Shown: positions 18,319-32,970, counted from the first letter of the stretch. The stretch is DNA of 64,000 nucleotides from Mixia osmundae IAM 14324 (GCF_000708205.1 NW_014575557.1:372143-436142), one strand, 5' to 3'. A program made the numbers and translations. Notes: generated by a model from the letters alone, not told the origin.

Positions 18319-21300
18319 CTACAATTTTCCTTTTGTTTCGAGGACCTCTACAGTGACGTTCACAGTGAGCGTGACGAGATATGCCGCAATGAGAAATCCG
18401 CCCCATCTTCTCGTCATCCAGAACCCATTGAGCGGCACGACGATGAGGGTCGAGACGAGAACGACCAGTAAGCCGACGCCCGATACGATGAGTGTGGGTG
18501 AAATCTCAAAGGTATAATTTTCGCCTGTCTGTGCCATGATGATCGAGCCAGAGATGCCTACACCGAGGAGGATGTTAAGCATAGGACCGGCCGTGCAGGC
18601 AGACATGGCCATGAGCGGGAAGCCCATGCGAGCGACAGTGACGTTGGTGACGAGATCGCCGAGTGAGGCGCCCATCGCAAAGATTGTCAGCCCGAGTATT
18701 GCGTCCGAGAGCCCAAAGATGTGTCCGATGGCCTGTTGGGCTTTCTTTGTCAGCGATCCGGTCAGCAGTGAGAAGCTAGTAGGAGCGTACTCGTAGGACA
18801 CCGACGACTTCATTGACGATGGTCAAGATCCAGACCATCGCAACGATGAATCCCACGAAGCAAAGGCCAAGCCGGAGAGGGTGTCGCTCTCTGTTGAACA
18901 GCTTGTATGCACCGATTGCAAGCAGTAAGCCGACACCGATGGCAGTAGGCAAGTACCAGATCCTGAGATCATCGCCAAGGAGAGCGACGACAACGAAGAT
19001 GGGCGCAAAGAAGCATTGTAAGGTCGTCATTGCTCGCCAGAGCTGGAAGTGCGTCAGACCATCAACTTGCAGATCAGACTCGCTCTGCTGTTGCTGCTCT
19101 TCCCCCTTGCTTAATATAGCGTGATCGATGAGCGAATTGCCTTCGATGTATGCCGAGTCGTCTGCCCTGTGCATCGGATGCAGCGCAGGACTATGATGAT
19201 GTACAGCTTGAGCATGTAGCACATGTGCAATATCTTGATCGCGCCTTCGCCACACTGCTTGCTGTGATCTAACGAGCGCTTCTTCGGGATCGCTCTCTTC
19301 CGTCTGACTCGCCGTCGTCGGGGTCTCTACCCGTAGCTCGGGCGCCTCTGCATCGTCGGGCAACAGATCTGGCTCAGGCAGAACCTCGCAGCATTCGTCG
19401 TCCTCTTCGTCTACAACCGGCAAGGTCAAGTTGAGCACAAGCAGAGCAGGCGCGCAGACGATCGCAACGACAGTGCCGACGATCGATTTTGACTTGATAT
19501 CTTGCAAGCTGGGAAAGTAGCTAGCAATAATTGTGCGGAAGATCTTCTTTACTTTGGCCCTGCCGCCGTAATGCTCAAAGGTAGCGTATCGCTTCAGGCT
19601 GCTCTGTGAGCCAACTCGCAGCGGCTTGCCTTGATCTGTGGTGACGAGGATGGACGGAAGCTCTTGGACGGGCGACTCCGTCACGATAGCAGAGCCTGTA
19701 GGAATCTGCAGACGGAGTTTGCTAGGCCTTTCGGGCGTCGTACTCCTCCAGGGGTCATCGACCTCTATCAGCGGCGGAGTACCCACTGTTTCTTCGGACC
19801 GACGGGACGATTGAGACGTCTTTTTCGCCATGAGATCGCGTGGTGTGAGTCGGCCTGCAGTCACTTGCCCGAATACTTCGGCAAAGGGATCGCCAGCTTC
19901 CTCAGAAGACATTGCGCTGGTGGGCAGTGGGGATACTGCCGACCTGGGCGAGTTGAGATCTGACAGGTGTCTAGCATGCCGTTGTCGCGATGCCTGACGC
20001 TCTGTATCCAGTCCGGCATGCGATCGCGAGCGGCCGTGACCTATTCGCGCGGGACCTGTCTGCACACCGTGAAAGTGAGGCGTATCGGGCAGGCCAGCCT
20101 GCCCAAAGACTGCGAGCGTGCGAGCTGTCGAGTCTGCTTGGAGACTGTTGACAACGTCCCTAAACTCAATTGCACTGAGCAGACTGGATCGGACTGCCAT
20201 CTTGGTTCTCGTCCTTCGCGCTGATCCATGGGAAGGATGATAAGGTACGGTGGCCGTCGAAGCTGATCTCGGTCGATTGATAGATCGATTTCGACTGAGC
20301 GTGACGGGCGTGCCTCTGTCTGTGATAGATAGCAGAGCATCCTCGTCATCCAGGTCGAGGATATCATAAGGGTGCGCGGGAGAAGAGCTTGTCGATCTTG
20401 TCGAGTTGTTCATACCTGCGGGAGAGGTATGGGGCGGTGCCTCGGCAACGTCACCTGCTGACGGCTCAGGAAGCATCCAGACGGGATGAAAGACACCCAC
20501 CATTCGATTGCGAGAGATCTGGCAGGGTCTCTTGAGCGTATTCGTCTCTGACTTTGCGCAAGAGTTCGCGCTGACGAGCGCGTCTGGTCAGCCACCAAGA
20601 TCCGACAGCGACAGTGATGACGTAGATGACGTAGAGAACGATCATGAGTGCTGCTTCGAAAGGTTTGAGCTGGCCGTCTGCTAATATGAACATGGTGAAG
20701 ATGATGGCCATTGTGAAGAATCCGACGTCACGGAGGAAGCTATGCCGGGCTACTTTGAACGGCTTGACGATTGCCATCGATCCCGCGACGACGGAAACGA
20801 TGAAGGAAGCTGCTCCGATCAGTTCGCCGATGGCAAGGGAGCCCGAGCCATGGTTCAGAGCCGAATAAGTCGAGAACACATCCGGCGAGCCATTGCCGAA
20901 AGCGAGAAGTGAGCAGCCTGCGACAGATTCTGACAAGCCCAAGTGAGCTGATATGGTGCTCAGGTTGGGACAGAAGAAGTCTGCAGCGACGATGCCGACG
21001 AATGCGAACAGAAAGACAAGCCAGACGATGAGACCGATGAATGCGAATCCTTTTGCCGTCTTGTCGGTGATCCGATCGTAGACCGCCAGATAGTCAATCC
21101 ACGATGGACTGTCCTCTGCGGGCTCATGTATCGTGTGCTTCTGCTCGTCGAATGACAGGCTGTCTCGCTTGAAGAGCAAGCGCGATGATGCGGTGTCGTG
21201 TGACTTGTGGAGCTCCGAGTGGTGAGGGGACTGCACATCTAGTCTCGATAATTGACGAGTACTCGGACGAAGTGCCTCATGCGAGCGCAAACAGACCAGC

Positions 21301-21365
21301 TGGATCACAAACAATAGCGAGACGAGCAAGAAACCAGCCAGACCTCGCTGCCGTGCTCTTGCCAT
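18319..21365 (-). CDS. Cation/calcium exchanger (CaCA superfamily, NCLX/Ecm27-like)
   Basis: Three exons (21365-20501, 20457-18791, 18732-18319) give 981 residues. A signal-anchor-like N-terminus is followed by a first helix bundle with the alpha-1 repeat LAFGNGSPDVFST and a second bundle with the alpha-2 repeat GASLGDLVTNV followed by SACTAGPMLNILLG. These repeats carry the ion-binding Asp and Asn residues of Na/Ca exchangers. Between the bundles is a loop of more than 400 residues that is Ser-rich and acidic, with EEDDECCEVLPEP, and likely faces the cytosol. The GNGSPD form and large loop fit the fungal NCLX/Ecm27 branch. It probably sits in an internal membrane and moves calcium, but location and counter-ion cannot be read from sequence. 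Confidence 0.87.
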
Positions 21366-21573
21366 GACGATCGAGTCTCTTGACTGCTACGTCGAGCAGG
21401 ACCTCCTGAATGCCCCGCCCTATGTGCTCATGATGGCATGAAGCCCTCGGCAGACAGTCCGGGGATGCACGAGGCCGCCAAGTGACGATGACCTGGTGGT
21501 GGACGCGTGAGAAAAGCGAATTCGAAATGACATCAAGTCGATTTGGCTGACGGGCGACGGCAAATCATCGACA

Positions 21574-22492
21574 ATGTTGGCAGCACCGAGCCGAGCAGCC
21601 TGTCGAGCATGCACACCGACGAGAGTGGCCATGTCCCTCGTGTCACACCGTGCACCGGTAGCGAGCACCTCTCAAGTTCAGCCTGCTCGACGGCCAATTG
21701 CCACATCGACTCTGTCGCCCTTGCGATCAATTCGACGCTACCGTCCATCCAAGCTTGGCCGGCCACAGCGACGCAGTCTCTTTGTACAGACCGAGAACAC
21801 GCCCAACGAAGACTCGATCAAGTTTGTTCCTGGCGTGCCAGTAACGACCAACGGATCAACTCACGAGTTCACCACGCCTACTTCTGCTCTCGTCTCCCCC
21901 CTAGCCGTCTCGTTGTTCAGTATCAATGGCGTCAAGTCGGTCTTCTACGGACCTGACTTTGTCACCATCAACAAGGAGCCAGAAGCTTCCTGGGCACTCA
22001 TGAAGCCTGAGATCTTTAGCTTTCTCATGGAACACTTTACTGCCGGTACGGATCTCTTCCGATCCGGTTCAGCCGAATCACAAGGTCTCGGACCGGAAGA
22101 TACGAGGATCCTGCCTGACGATAGCGAGACGGTCGCCATGATCAAGGAATTACTAGACACGCGAGTCAGACCGGCCATCCAGGAGGACGGAGGGGATATT
22201 GAGTATAGAGGCTTCATTGAGGACACTGGCATCGTCAACGTCAGCCTCAAAGGAAGCTGCAGAGGCTGCGACTCGAGTACCGTCACGCTCAAGTCGGGCA
22301 TCGAACGTATGCTCACTCATTATATTCCAGAGGTACGCGTTCGCAACCTCTCATTCAACGGATTCCGCACTGACACGAGCACAGGTCAAAGCAGTCGAGC
22401 AAGTGTTAGGCGAGGAGGAGAAGGTCTCTCTTAGCGAATTTGAGAAATTCGAAGAGCGACTGCGTTCGGGCGGCAAGACAGTCTCGATCTAG
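21574..22492 (+). CDS. NFU1: Mitochondrial iron-sulfur cluster scaffold/transfer protein Nfu1
   Basis: Helps deliver 4Fe-4S clusters to mitochondrial enzymes such as lipoyl synthase and complex II. Two exons (21574-22332, 22385-22492) give 288 residues. A long Arg/Ser-rich presequence precedes the Nfu N-terminal domain (PTSALVSPLAVSLFSINGVKSVFYGPDFVTI is split here for length: see SPLAVSLFSINGVKSVFYG). The C-terminal NifU-like domain has RPAIQEDGGDIEYRGF and SCRGCDSS, whose CxxC binds the cluster between two subunits. The single intron falls after YIPE. Its neighbours include aconitase and SDH3, two systems that depend on Fe-S clusters, but they are not co-transcribed with it. Confidence 0.93.
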
Positions 22493-22585
22493 CTAGCAGC
22501 GGCTATTGTTCACAGATGCGAAGTATTGCATCATGCACAGCAACAACATCTGCAAGATTCGCACTGAAAGGGTCCATAAGGATAT

Positions 22586-23980
22586 CTATTGCTGGCGCTG
22601 ACGCTTGTCAAACTGTTCGCTTTCGGGGTACGAGCCTCTTGACATGCTTGAGACCGGGTGCAGTGTTCGCTTGAGATGATCCCGCGTTTCGAAGATTGGC
22701 TCTTCCCGAACAGGCGCACTGCTCTGTCGAGATGCTAACGGAGATCTTGCTGGCGATGTGGCTCTGTCGCCTTGCCCATCTAACCGGGCCTCGTAATGCC
22801 GTCTTTCTTCGTCTCGCATAGCATCCACAGATCGTGCCGAGCTTTGCTGTGGTGAGCCATAGTCATCTGTCATCTCCGTCACAGCACTTTGCAGAGCAGT
22901 CACTGTCATGGCAGGTCAGCTGAGTCTGACCATAAGTTGGTCTCCAACGCACAGTCCGACTGTAGCTTGTCGCCTAGCTGATCTTTGACGTTGTGCATGA
23001 ATTCTGACATCATGTTGAGTATGGCGACGATTTGATCATGCTTTCTATGACCGTCTTGCTCTATCGCTTGTAATTTCGCTTCGAGTCGTTGCATGGCTGG
23101 GCTGTCCCCGTCTCGAGCAGCAGGATCACTCCCAGATGACCTCGCGCTTTCTACGAATCTAGGAGTAGACGAAGCGTGATGCGGCTCTTGCAGTATATGC
23201 GCCGCATTGGCTGGGTAGCCGGTAGGCGTCGGCAGGATGGGATAGTGAGATTGGTGCCCGCCCATCGCCATGGGGGCGCGTGCATGCCCACCGTACTGAA
23301 TGGGTGGTAAGGTGTGTTGTGGAGCAGGTCGATATGCTCTTGTATGATCGACAGCATGTTCTCTAGGCGCTCGCTGGTACGGTTGGTATTCCGGCCCGTA
23401 GTGCGACATTGCCATGCTGCTCGAGCTGGCCAGATCTTCTACATACTGACGCGGAGTACCGGATGAGCTTTGACTGGGCAGTGACCTGTCTGCCAGTGCC
23501 TTCTTGTTGGCACTGGCAGACTTGACTGGCTTTCGCTTGATGTGCCCAAGCCAGTCTTTCCGGTCTCGGCGAAAGTATGGGTGCTGGAACATCCATGCAC
23601 GATCAAGGGGTGAACCTGTCGAATGAGGTGGATTGGCGGCTGACCGACTCTCGGCGTTGTAGACTTCGTTGACTTTGTGGAAGCCGTACATGTTGAGTTG
23701 CCGGACGAAACTTTGCCAGTTGTTGTGCTTGTAGTATTGTGGCAAAACCTCTTTGGAGAATGTTGTAGGCGTGTGCACTGTGAACGCGTCGCCAGCATCT
23801 GTCCAACTGATCAAGCTCTGTATGCTAGTGTCTGCTACCATGCTGCAGGCGGAGACATAAGCTCGGCCTGGGAAGAGATGGAGGAGCGCACTTGTAGAGC
23901 TTCTCGACAAACGCTTGACCTTTGGTTATCGCTGGCAGAGCAGGCGGACTAGGAGAGCGAGTTGAGGCAGCAGCTATCAT
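22586..23980 (-). CDS. HSF-type transcription factor
   Basis: Three exons (23980-23892, 23842-22953, 22902-22586) give 431 residues. The heat-shock-factor DNA-binding domain occupies residues about 20-135: FVEKLYNMVAD, LISWTDAGDAFTV, FSKEVLPQYYKHNNWQSFVR, QLNMYGFHKV and FQHPYFRRDRKDWL. The wing loop is longer than usual. A His/Tyr/Pro-rich stretch follows, then a heptad-like region (MQRLEAKLQAIEQDGHRKHD) suited to trimer formation. Introns interrupt the DNA-binding domain and the end of the coiled coil. There is no receiver domain, so it is not Skn7; an Hsf1-like or Sfl1-like role is possible. I used the ATG at 23980. The frame is open further 5' without another ATG, so an upstream exon may exist. 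Confidence 0.85.
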
Positions 23981-24648
23981 GTTACTCGATGATGATGTCG
24001 ACGCGAGCGGCAATATATTTGGATCGTAGCTCGTTGCCAGGTCGAGTGTTGCATGCCCTCTGCAGCAAGCAGTAGAAGATCACGTCGCAAGAAAGACGTA
24101 TCCGTCAGAGTTGACAGCAGGGTGGTGGAGACGAATGAGAAAGCAAAAAGGGAACAGTAAAGAAACGTCAGCTCATATATTCAGACTCGGGCACATGCGC
24201 AGTGCGAGGATGTTGCCGCCGCAATGTCGGGTTTGTTTCTCGACAGCTGTATGAACAGTTTGGCGTCTCGCACGAATGAATTCCGGTCCGTCTTTCTCTT
24301 TGTTCGCTCGGCAGAAGGACCGGAACGCAATAGAGCATTCGAGAAGCCATTCCATAGGGTGCAGTACATCATCGTGCCGTCAATGGCCTGCGCCAAGCAG
24401 CTGCGTCGCTTGCAACCGACGAGCATGCAAAGTAGGCAATGATGCGCACTCGACAGGGTCCTCCTCCAATGCTGGTCCGCAGAGCTTGTTGATCGATCCC
24501 GTTGATCGTGAAGGACAGCGCCTCGTCGCAACAAAGTGCACTTATTCTGACGCGGAACAATCTCGGTTCCAGAGCCGCCGATCGCAGAATTTGCCCGCGG
24601 TGGCTTTCGAGCATCGCGCTGAGGACTGGAGATGACAATGATGACGCG
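23981..24648. other. Intergenic region upstream of the HSF-type gene
   Basis: This 668-base gap lies between the HSF-type gene and the small gene upstream on the same strand. It has one TTCGAGAA (24338-24345), the two-unit core of a heat shock element, which would fit self-regulation but can occur by chance. No convincing coding frame. Confidence 0.4.
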
Positions 24649-25143
24649 CTAAGCTTCGGAGCTGACCAGACGAAGCTTTGCTAGTCCGTCTTGAAGCAAA
24701 GTTTGCTCGCGATGGGACCGTAGCTGCTGCATACAGAGCAGCCGCGCCAGGCTCTGCCCAAGTTTCACAAGTTCGCCGTGTCTGTCGTCTGCGTCGGCAT
24801 TGCTCGCCCGATAGGAAAGGCGTTGAGGGAAGAGAAGGGAGGATGAAAGGGACGGAACTCACAGAGGGGTAGTATACGCAAGCCCGGCCGCATGATAAGC
24901 CATCCGATTGGCATCCTGCGATGCGTCATAGTCGAGCAAGTCGGGTTGCATCATCGGCTGCTGTAACCGCTGGGCGTATAGATGATGATGCGCATGCATA
25001 TCGTCTGCCGAGTATGGTCGCGGCACGAGCTCAGCATGGGCAAAGCTGGCATCGTAGAGCTGCGGCGGATGGGGATGATGCATCAGTTCGCCCGACTGAC
25101 GATGCCTCGTCTCCATCGCAACCGACCTGCTCGGCATAAACAT
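24649..25143 (-). CDS. Small His/Met-rich protein of unknown function
   Basis: Not recognised. Two exons (25143-24863, 24781-24649) with a consensus donor (GTGAGT) and an ACAG acceptor join in phase to 137 residues. The first two thirds are rich in His, Met, Gln and Tyr (for example MHHPHPPQLYDASF and DDMHAHHHLYAQRLQQPMM). The last 44 residues switch to a regular helix-forming pattern, HGELVKLGQSLARLLCMQQL and SHREQTLLQDGLAKLRLV. The clean change of character across the splice is the main support that it is a gene. It lies between the HSF-type gene and CHS7. No signal peptide. An upstream exon cannot be ruled out, since ATG TAT ATG lies in another frame just before. Confidence 0.5.
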
Positions 25144-25734
25144 CCGTCAGCGCTCTGTCCATATACATGCTTGGAGTGCTCGCGAGGGAGCCGGACAGGT
25201 AGAGGTAGAGATGTCAGAGTTTATGGCTGAATTGGCAGCATTTCGCAGAGGAGGACATCCTAGCTGGCATACATGCTTGTTCACGCGTCGCCCTTAAGAC
25301 AAGCGCTACTTGAGCATGGAATGCAGCATAGCCCACTTCTTAGCGTCAGGATAAGGATGACATCTGAGCGGATCATCTTGCGTTGCGGAGAGCTCGTTGG
25401 GGTGCACCGCGCTTCAACCCTTTCGTGAGCTAGCAGGCGACGGGCCGACCGAGGATAGGGAGAGAAAGCTCACTGACGTGCGGCAGCACGACGTGCGCGG
25501 CCCTTTGCTTGCTCGAGGAGCTGAATCTGCTCTACTTTTCGAATACGGATTCTCAGTGTGATCGAGCTGAAAGGGGCGCAGAAGTCCACCGTAGCTGGGA
25601 AGCTAACCTCTTGAAAAGAGCGCGCCTCAGCCGTGTTTGCGAGCGAGACTGTCACCGCAGATCCGTGTCCTTCGTTCACCTCTAGGCCGACAGAACGGCG
25701 GCTCGTCGGACAGCCTGACTGAAGCTTGCCCGCG
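25144..25734. other. Intergenic region before CHS7, with a possible minus-strand gene
   Basis: This 591-base gap should hold the promoter of CHS7. A weak minus-strand gene model (25306-25787) crosses most of it and is listed separately. Nothing else is visible. Confidence 0.4.
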
Positions 25735-25787
25735 ATGGGATTCAGCTTCGGAAGCTTCGACTCGATATGCAACACAGCAGCCCTCAT
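25306..25787 (-). CDS. Possible small gene antisense to the CHS7 5' end
   Basis: Weak model. A first exon (25787-25474) ends in a consensus donor (CA, then GTGAGC) and can be joined to a second exon (25411-25306) that ends in a stop. The joined C-terminus reads KVEQIQLLEQAKGRARRAAA, then HPNELSATQDDPLRCHPYPD, then AKKWAMLHSMLK, which looks like real protein rather than chance. Against it, the only in-frame ATGs (25787 or 25820) lie inside the first coding exon of CHS7 on the other strand. The true first exon may be elsewhere. No family recognised. Confidence 0.27.
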
Positions 25788-26950
25788 TGTCTGTCCCCTG
25801 CTGGGAGGCCAAGATGGCATCGAGCCTGTCTGCTATAGCCGCAATGTTGAGATCGGCAACACGCTTATCTTCCAGCCAGGCACGTTCTGCTCAGGTCTGC
25901 GTGTCTCTGTGATGCTCATAGACGAGTTGGAACGGAATAGCAACGGCCTTCATTCATATCATCGCGCTTTTGATGGTTGCCATCATGGTCTTTCACATCC
26001 GATCAAAGTATACCGCCGTCGGAAGGAAGGAGATTGTGCTCTTCTTCTATCTCTACGCCGTCGTCGAATTGCTGTCTATTTTTCTCGACACCGCGATCAT
26101 CCCGACGAGCTCATCTGCCTACCTGGTATGTTCCCAGAGACACGCGTGCTTGTGACATGTCTCATGAGATCTGCAGTGGTTTGCGGCAGTCCATACTGGC
26201 ATAATATCAGCCACGTTCTGGTGCTTGCTCGTCAATGGCTTTGTCGGGTTCCAATTTGCAGAGGACGGCACGCCCCTCAGTCTATGGGTCCGTGATGCTC
26301 TGTTCAGCCAGCTACTGTAGCTGAGCTCGGTTGCGCGAACAGTCTCTGCGAGGCAGTTGTGCGGCAGTCTTTGCGATCGTCTTCTTTGTGGCCGTCGCGA
26401 CCTTCAAATCAATAGCAGGACTGAGCCCGACCAAAACGGCGGTACTATGGGTGTTCACATACATCTTCAATGGCGCCTGCGTCGTCATCTACATCGTGCT
26501 ACAACTCATTCTCGTCTTCAGGACGCTAGATGACCGGTGGCCGATCGGGGATATTCTCTTTGGCACCGCATTCTTTGCTATCGGCCAAGTCGTCCTGTAT
26601 GCCTTTAGCGTCACCATCTGCGACGCCGTCAAGCACTGTACGCGCTGGAGCGAGCTCGTAGAAGACTGAGCTGATCCATCTTGCAGACCTTGATGGCTTA
26701 TTCGCATCGACAACGTGTACGCTCCTTGCCGTCATGATGGTCTACAAATGTGCGTTCCACTACACATCGTAACAAAGGCGTGGGCTGACCAAAGAGCACA
26801 GACTGGGACTCCATCACGAAAGAAGATCTCGAGTTCTCAGTGGGCAGCAAGACTGCAGTCTGGGAGCTCAAGGACTACAAGGAGAACTGGGACGATAGCT
26901 CTTATGGCGGTGGCTCAGGTCACGGATACCCGCCTACGAAAGGCTACTAG
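25735..26950 (+). CDS. CHS7: Chitin synthase export chaperone Chs7
   Basis: A seven-helix ER membrane protein needed for chitin synthase III (Chs3) to leave the ER. Six exons (25735-25894, 25941-26125, 26177-26287, 26343-26637, 26687-26749, 26802-26950) join in phase to 320 residues, the normal length. Markers in order: [97 protein letters not shown] and [15 protein letters not shown]. Seven hydrophobic segments are spread across exons 2-5. The first intron has a GTCTGC donor but its use is forced by frame. The start ATG precedes the usual short N-terminus. Confidence 0.94.
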
Positions 26951-27074
26951 ATCATCAGCATCATCATTATGGACCTCTCGCGCGCAGGACATGGACTTTT
27001 TTTTGGACACCCTTAGCTTGTTTTGTATCGCATCTGAAAACCATGTGCCTCGCCATCGATGCAATACTCTGTAT

Positions 27075-29421
<2,347 letters not shown>

Positions 29422-29437
29422 TCATGGAGCTAAGACG

Positions 29438-30485
29438 ATGAGGTCGCCTTCTCCCCGACGAGACCGTCGCGAAAGACGCTCACGCTCGCCAACACGCCAT
29501 ACATCTCGTAGCGAATCTCACCGAGACTCACGACGCTCGAGAGACTATGACAGGGACAGACGATCCTCGAAGAAGCGCAAGCATCGTCGAGAACGCTCGC
29601 CGTCGCCACACATCTCTCCTCTGGATGCCGTTGCTGCAGCTCAAGCAGCAAGCCGTTCACGCGAGGCGGCAGCACGAGCGAAGCGTCTCGTTCCCGACAG
29701 AGAAGACGTAGACGAAGATGCTTACTTGTCTGAGCATCTCGCGCATCTGATCGATGACAACGCTGCTCAAGAAGATGAAGAAAGGGCGTACAAGCAAAAG
29801 ATCTTTGACGCGCTCGGAGAGGATGAAGGTGTCGACCCTTGGCTCTGGGACGCTCAGTACTCCGGACCAGAACCGCAAGACCCGAATTCTACGACTATTC
29901 ACACTGTATGCTGCTGACATTCGAGCTGGCGCATGCTTATCGATGTTCTGGCTCGCACAGATGACGGATGACGAATATGCAGACTATATCAGACGAGGCA
30001 TATGGGAGCGATCGCACAAAGAGGACATCGCAAGGGCCGAAGAAGGTCAACGCCGTCGAGCGCAGCAACATGCAGAACGTCAACGGGCTCGGCAGGCTTT
30101 CCAGAGCGAAGAAGCAAAACGAATGGCGAAATTGCGCGCAGAGACGAGCAAAGTCGATCAGAAGAAGCTCAGACAAGCTCGTGCTGCCTATGCAGAAGCT
30201 TGGGCGTCGCTACTTTCCGGCGAAACGGCGCTCCGTAGGGCTGACGACATATCCTGGCCTGTGCTCCCTACGCGCATCACCCTCGATGCATTGCGCTATT
30301 TTCTGCTCGATGGCGAGCCAGAGGACCAGCACAAACGAATCGTTCGATCTTCTCAGCGTATATTCCATCCCGATCGCTTCAGTAGATGGTTACACATACT
30401 GCCCTCGAACGAACAGCAGTCAACGCGAGAAAAGGCGCTCAAAGTCTCGCAATACCTCAACGATCTGCTCAGCGATACTTCGTAG
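29438..30485 (+). CDS. NFKBIL1-like (IkappaBL) protein with RS-rich N-terminus
   Basis: Two exons (29438-29905, 29961-30485) give 330 residues. The first 60 residues are Arg/Ser/Asp-rich (SPSPRRDRRERRSRSPTRH), as in splicing-related nuclear proteins. The middle is a long charged helix (EEAKRMAKLRAETSKVDQKK). The C-terminus, with YAEAWASLL, ISWPVLP, and RIVRSSQRIFHPDRFSRWL, matches the conserved C-terminal region of human NF-kappa-B inhibitor-like 1 and its fungal relatives, which also have a J-like HPDRF. No ankyrin repeats are visible here. A nuclear role in mRNA processing is inferred from the RS region and from what is suggested for the human protein. Confidence 0.75.
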
Positions 30486-30715
30486 CACTTCAATTCTCTC
30501 AGTGGGGCTCAGAGAGCCAAAGCCACGTCACAGATAAGGAGTACTCGTCGATCTGTGGTCTTGCGCGCCTTTGTGCATTGACAGAAGCCAGTAGACGCGA
30601 GGCGCGCCGCCATTGTACGAGCTGCCATTGTTCAATTGTCCTCGAGTTACAATGCCTCACCTCAGCCATATGCCTGGTATACACATAAGTGTCAGGAGTC
30701 CACAGCGAAGGCGAC

Positions 30716-32970
30716 ATGGGGAAGGAGCAGCAAATGGCAGCTTCTCGGACGAGGTACCCAAGCTCTGACGATCACCTGGGCCCGTTTCTAGGCAAAAGGG
30801 CGCGATGCGTTCTCACCGTCACTGCTTACCCCGTCATCGTGCTGCTACTGATACTACAAAAGCTATGGACTTCATTGGCCGGCGTGCCGTCAGCAGTCGC
30901 TGCAGCAAAGAACGATATTGCAAAGAGTTGCGCCTCCAGCGAACGCGTGGCTTCTCTGCTCGCTTCCGCACCACACTACACTGCTCAAGGCGTCAATACG
31001 ATGCTTGCTAGTGGCACAGAAGATCTTGTGCATGGTCTAGGCGATGTCCTGAGCCTGGTCGTGCAAGGTCTTCAAGCAATTGTGCTCTTTATCGTTGACA
31101 CCTATCGCTCGCTTTACCTCTGCTTGATCAGTCTGACCGTACACGGTGCAATGGACTTGGCAATCAGTGCGACTGAAGAGTTCTCGTCGTTGCTCAACTC
31201 AACGACCGCAGCGATCAGAACAGATATACAAGATGGCGTGCAAGATCTCGATACTGCCATATCGGCGATCGTTGATAAGATCAATCTGTTGCCTGGGCAT
31301 GCTGCTATCTCATCTCTATCCTAAACGGCGATGCTCATTCTGTATGCAGTGTCGATTTCACCGCGCCATCTTTCGATGTACCACAGTTGACCAGCCTTGA
31401 AAACGTAACAGTTCCAAGCGATTTTTGGAATCGCCTTATATCGCTCAACGATTCGCTGCCGACGTTGGACGATCTCAAGGCCTCGCTCGACGACATTATC
31501 TCGACGCCTTTCATCGCGCTGCGGCAAGACGTCAATGGCACGCTGGGCGCATTCGCGTTTGATCAAAGCGTCCTGCCAGTGCCTGCTCTTGACAATGTCG
31601 AGTACTGCTCAGACCTTGACCTTGGCTTTGTCGACGAAATCGGAAAGGGAGTCCAGAACGTCATGAAAGAAGGCATTGTCGCTTGCTGCTTACTCGCTCT
31701 CGTCATCATTGGCGTGCTGTGTCTTTGGGAATGTTGGCGATGCGATCGGGAAATCGAAACAATCGAGTCTGCAAAAGAGATCTGGCTAAAGCAACAGCAA
31801 ATGAGCAAACGCTTTTCCCTTGATTCTCGACAGACATCGGGCGACCTGCTGTCAACACGCAGCTTGAGGGTGTTCCTGCACGATGCGCAGTTCCCATTGC
31901 TGCACAAGAGCGTGCTTGCTTGCGAAGCGAAAGTGCCTGCTTTGCGACGATCTTCATCAGCACGCGACTCGCTGTCTTGGCTATTGTCATTCATTTGTCA
32001 CCCAACTGCACTGCTCGTGCTTGCACTGGGACTCGTCGGCCTCATCTCAATCGAGATTCAGATTGCGATGCTGAACGATTTTCGGGGTCCTGCCACCCAG
32101 CAAGCTGCAGCAGGAACGGCAATCCTCACCCAGAACGCAAGTACGGCCCTCGAAGCGCGGCTACAGGATGCGAGTACGCAGTATGCAGCCAGCGTCAACT
32201 CGGTCTTGCAGACCACAGAAACTTCGCTGAACACGCACGTCTTTGGCTGGATCGACACGACCGGTCTCAACCTCAATACAACGCTCAATACGTTCTACAG
32301 CGACCTCACGGGTATCATCAACACCACGTTTGATGGCACCATCTTTGCAGATGCTGCGCTTGGTGTGATAGGCTGTTTGCTCGGCTCGAAAGTGAATGCG
32401 ATCGAAGAGGGTCTGACTTTCGTTTACGACCACGCTCGCGTCAGCTTGCCAACCGTGCAGAGTGACGTCCTCTTGCCGTCCGGTAATACGACGGCTAGCG
32501 TCGCGTCAGCTGCAAGCGATGACAGCGACGGCTTCGTCGACAAGCTGATCGATTCTTCCATTGAGTCTCTAAAACATGAAAGAGGCGCTTGCTACCTCTT
32601 CATCGCGATCTGGCTTGCCCTTCTCTTCGGTGCTCTTCTGGTGATCCTGGTCACACATGCGCGACAAACAAAGCGCGATGCTTGTCAGCCAAAGTATGCA
32701 AGCTCGCATGCGTCTTCACAAATCACTCTCGTCTCCAATGCTGCCAGCCTTGCAAGAACCGTATCAGCACCCCGCATCGTGCCTGTGCTCAGCCGCCTGT
32801 CTTGTCACCCTCGCTGGTGCGATCAGTCGAGTCCTGCAGAGTCACAGCATGCACCTGCGACGTTCTGGGATCAGCAGAGCGAAATCACAACGATCAGCTT
32901 GCCGCCCCTGCCTGTTCCTCTTACAAGTCACGGTCGTAGCTGGTCAGGCATGAGCTTTCTGTCACGCTGA
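30716..32970 (+). CDS. PRM1: Plasma membrane fusion protein Prm1
   Basis: Multi-pass membrane protein that promotes plasma membrane fusion during mating or hyphal fusion. Two exons (30716-31287, 31350-32970) give 730 residues. Hydrophobic segments near residues 38-58, 115-140, 315-335, 415-440 and 620-645 match the family's spaced helices. The loops between are rich in Asn-X-Ser/Thr sites and end in markers such as DFTAPSFDVPQL, GVQNVMKEGIVACCLLALV and WECWRCDREIET. The intron has a GTTGCC donor, which is unusual but the only one that keeps the frame. The Ser/Arg-rich cytosolic tail follows the last helix. The gene would link this fungus to a sexual or cell-fusion stage. Confidence 0.9.

Noticed and set aside
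24338-24345. TTCGAGAA as a heat shock element controlling the HSF-type gene
   Set aside because: Only two adjacent half-sites are perfect and the third is out of spacing. It is noted in the intergenic entry but is too weak to call as a site.
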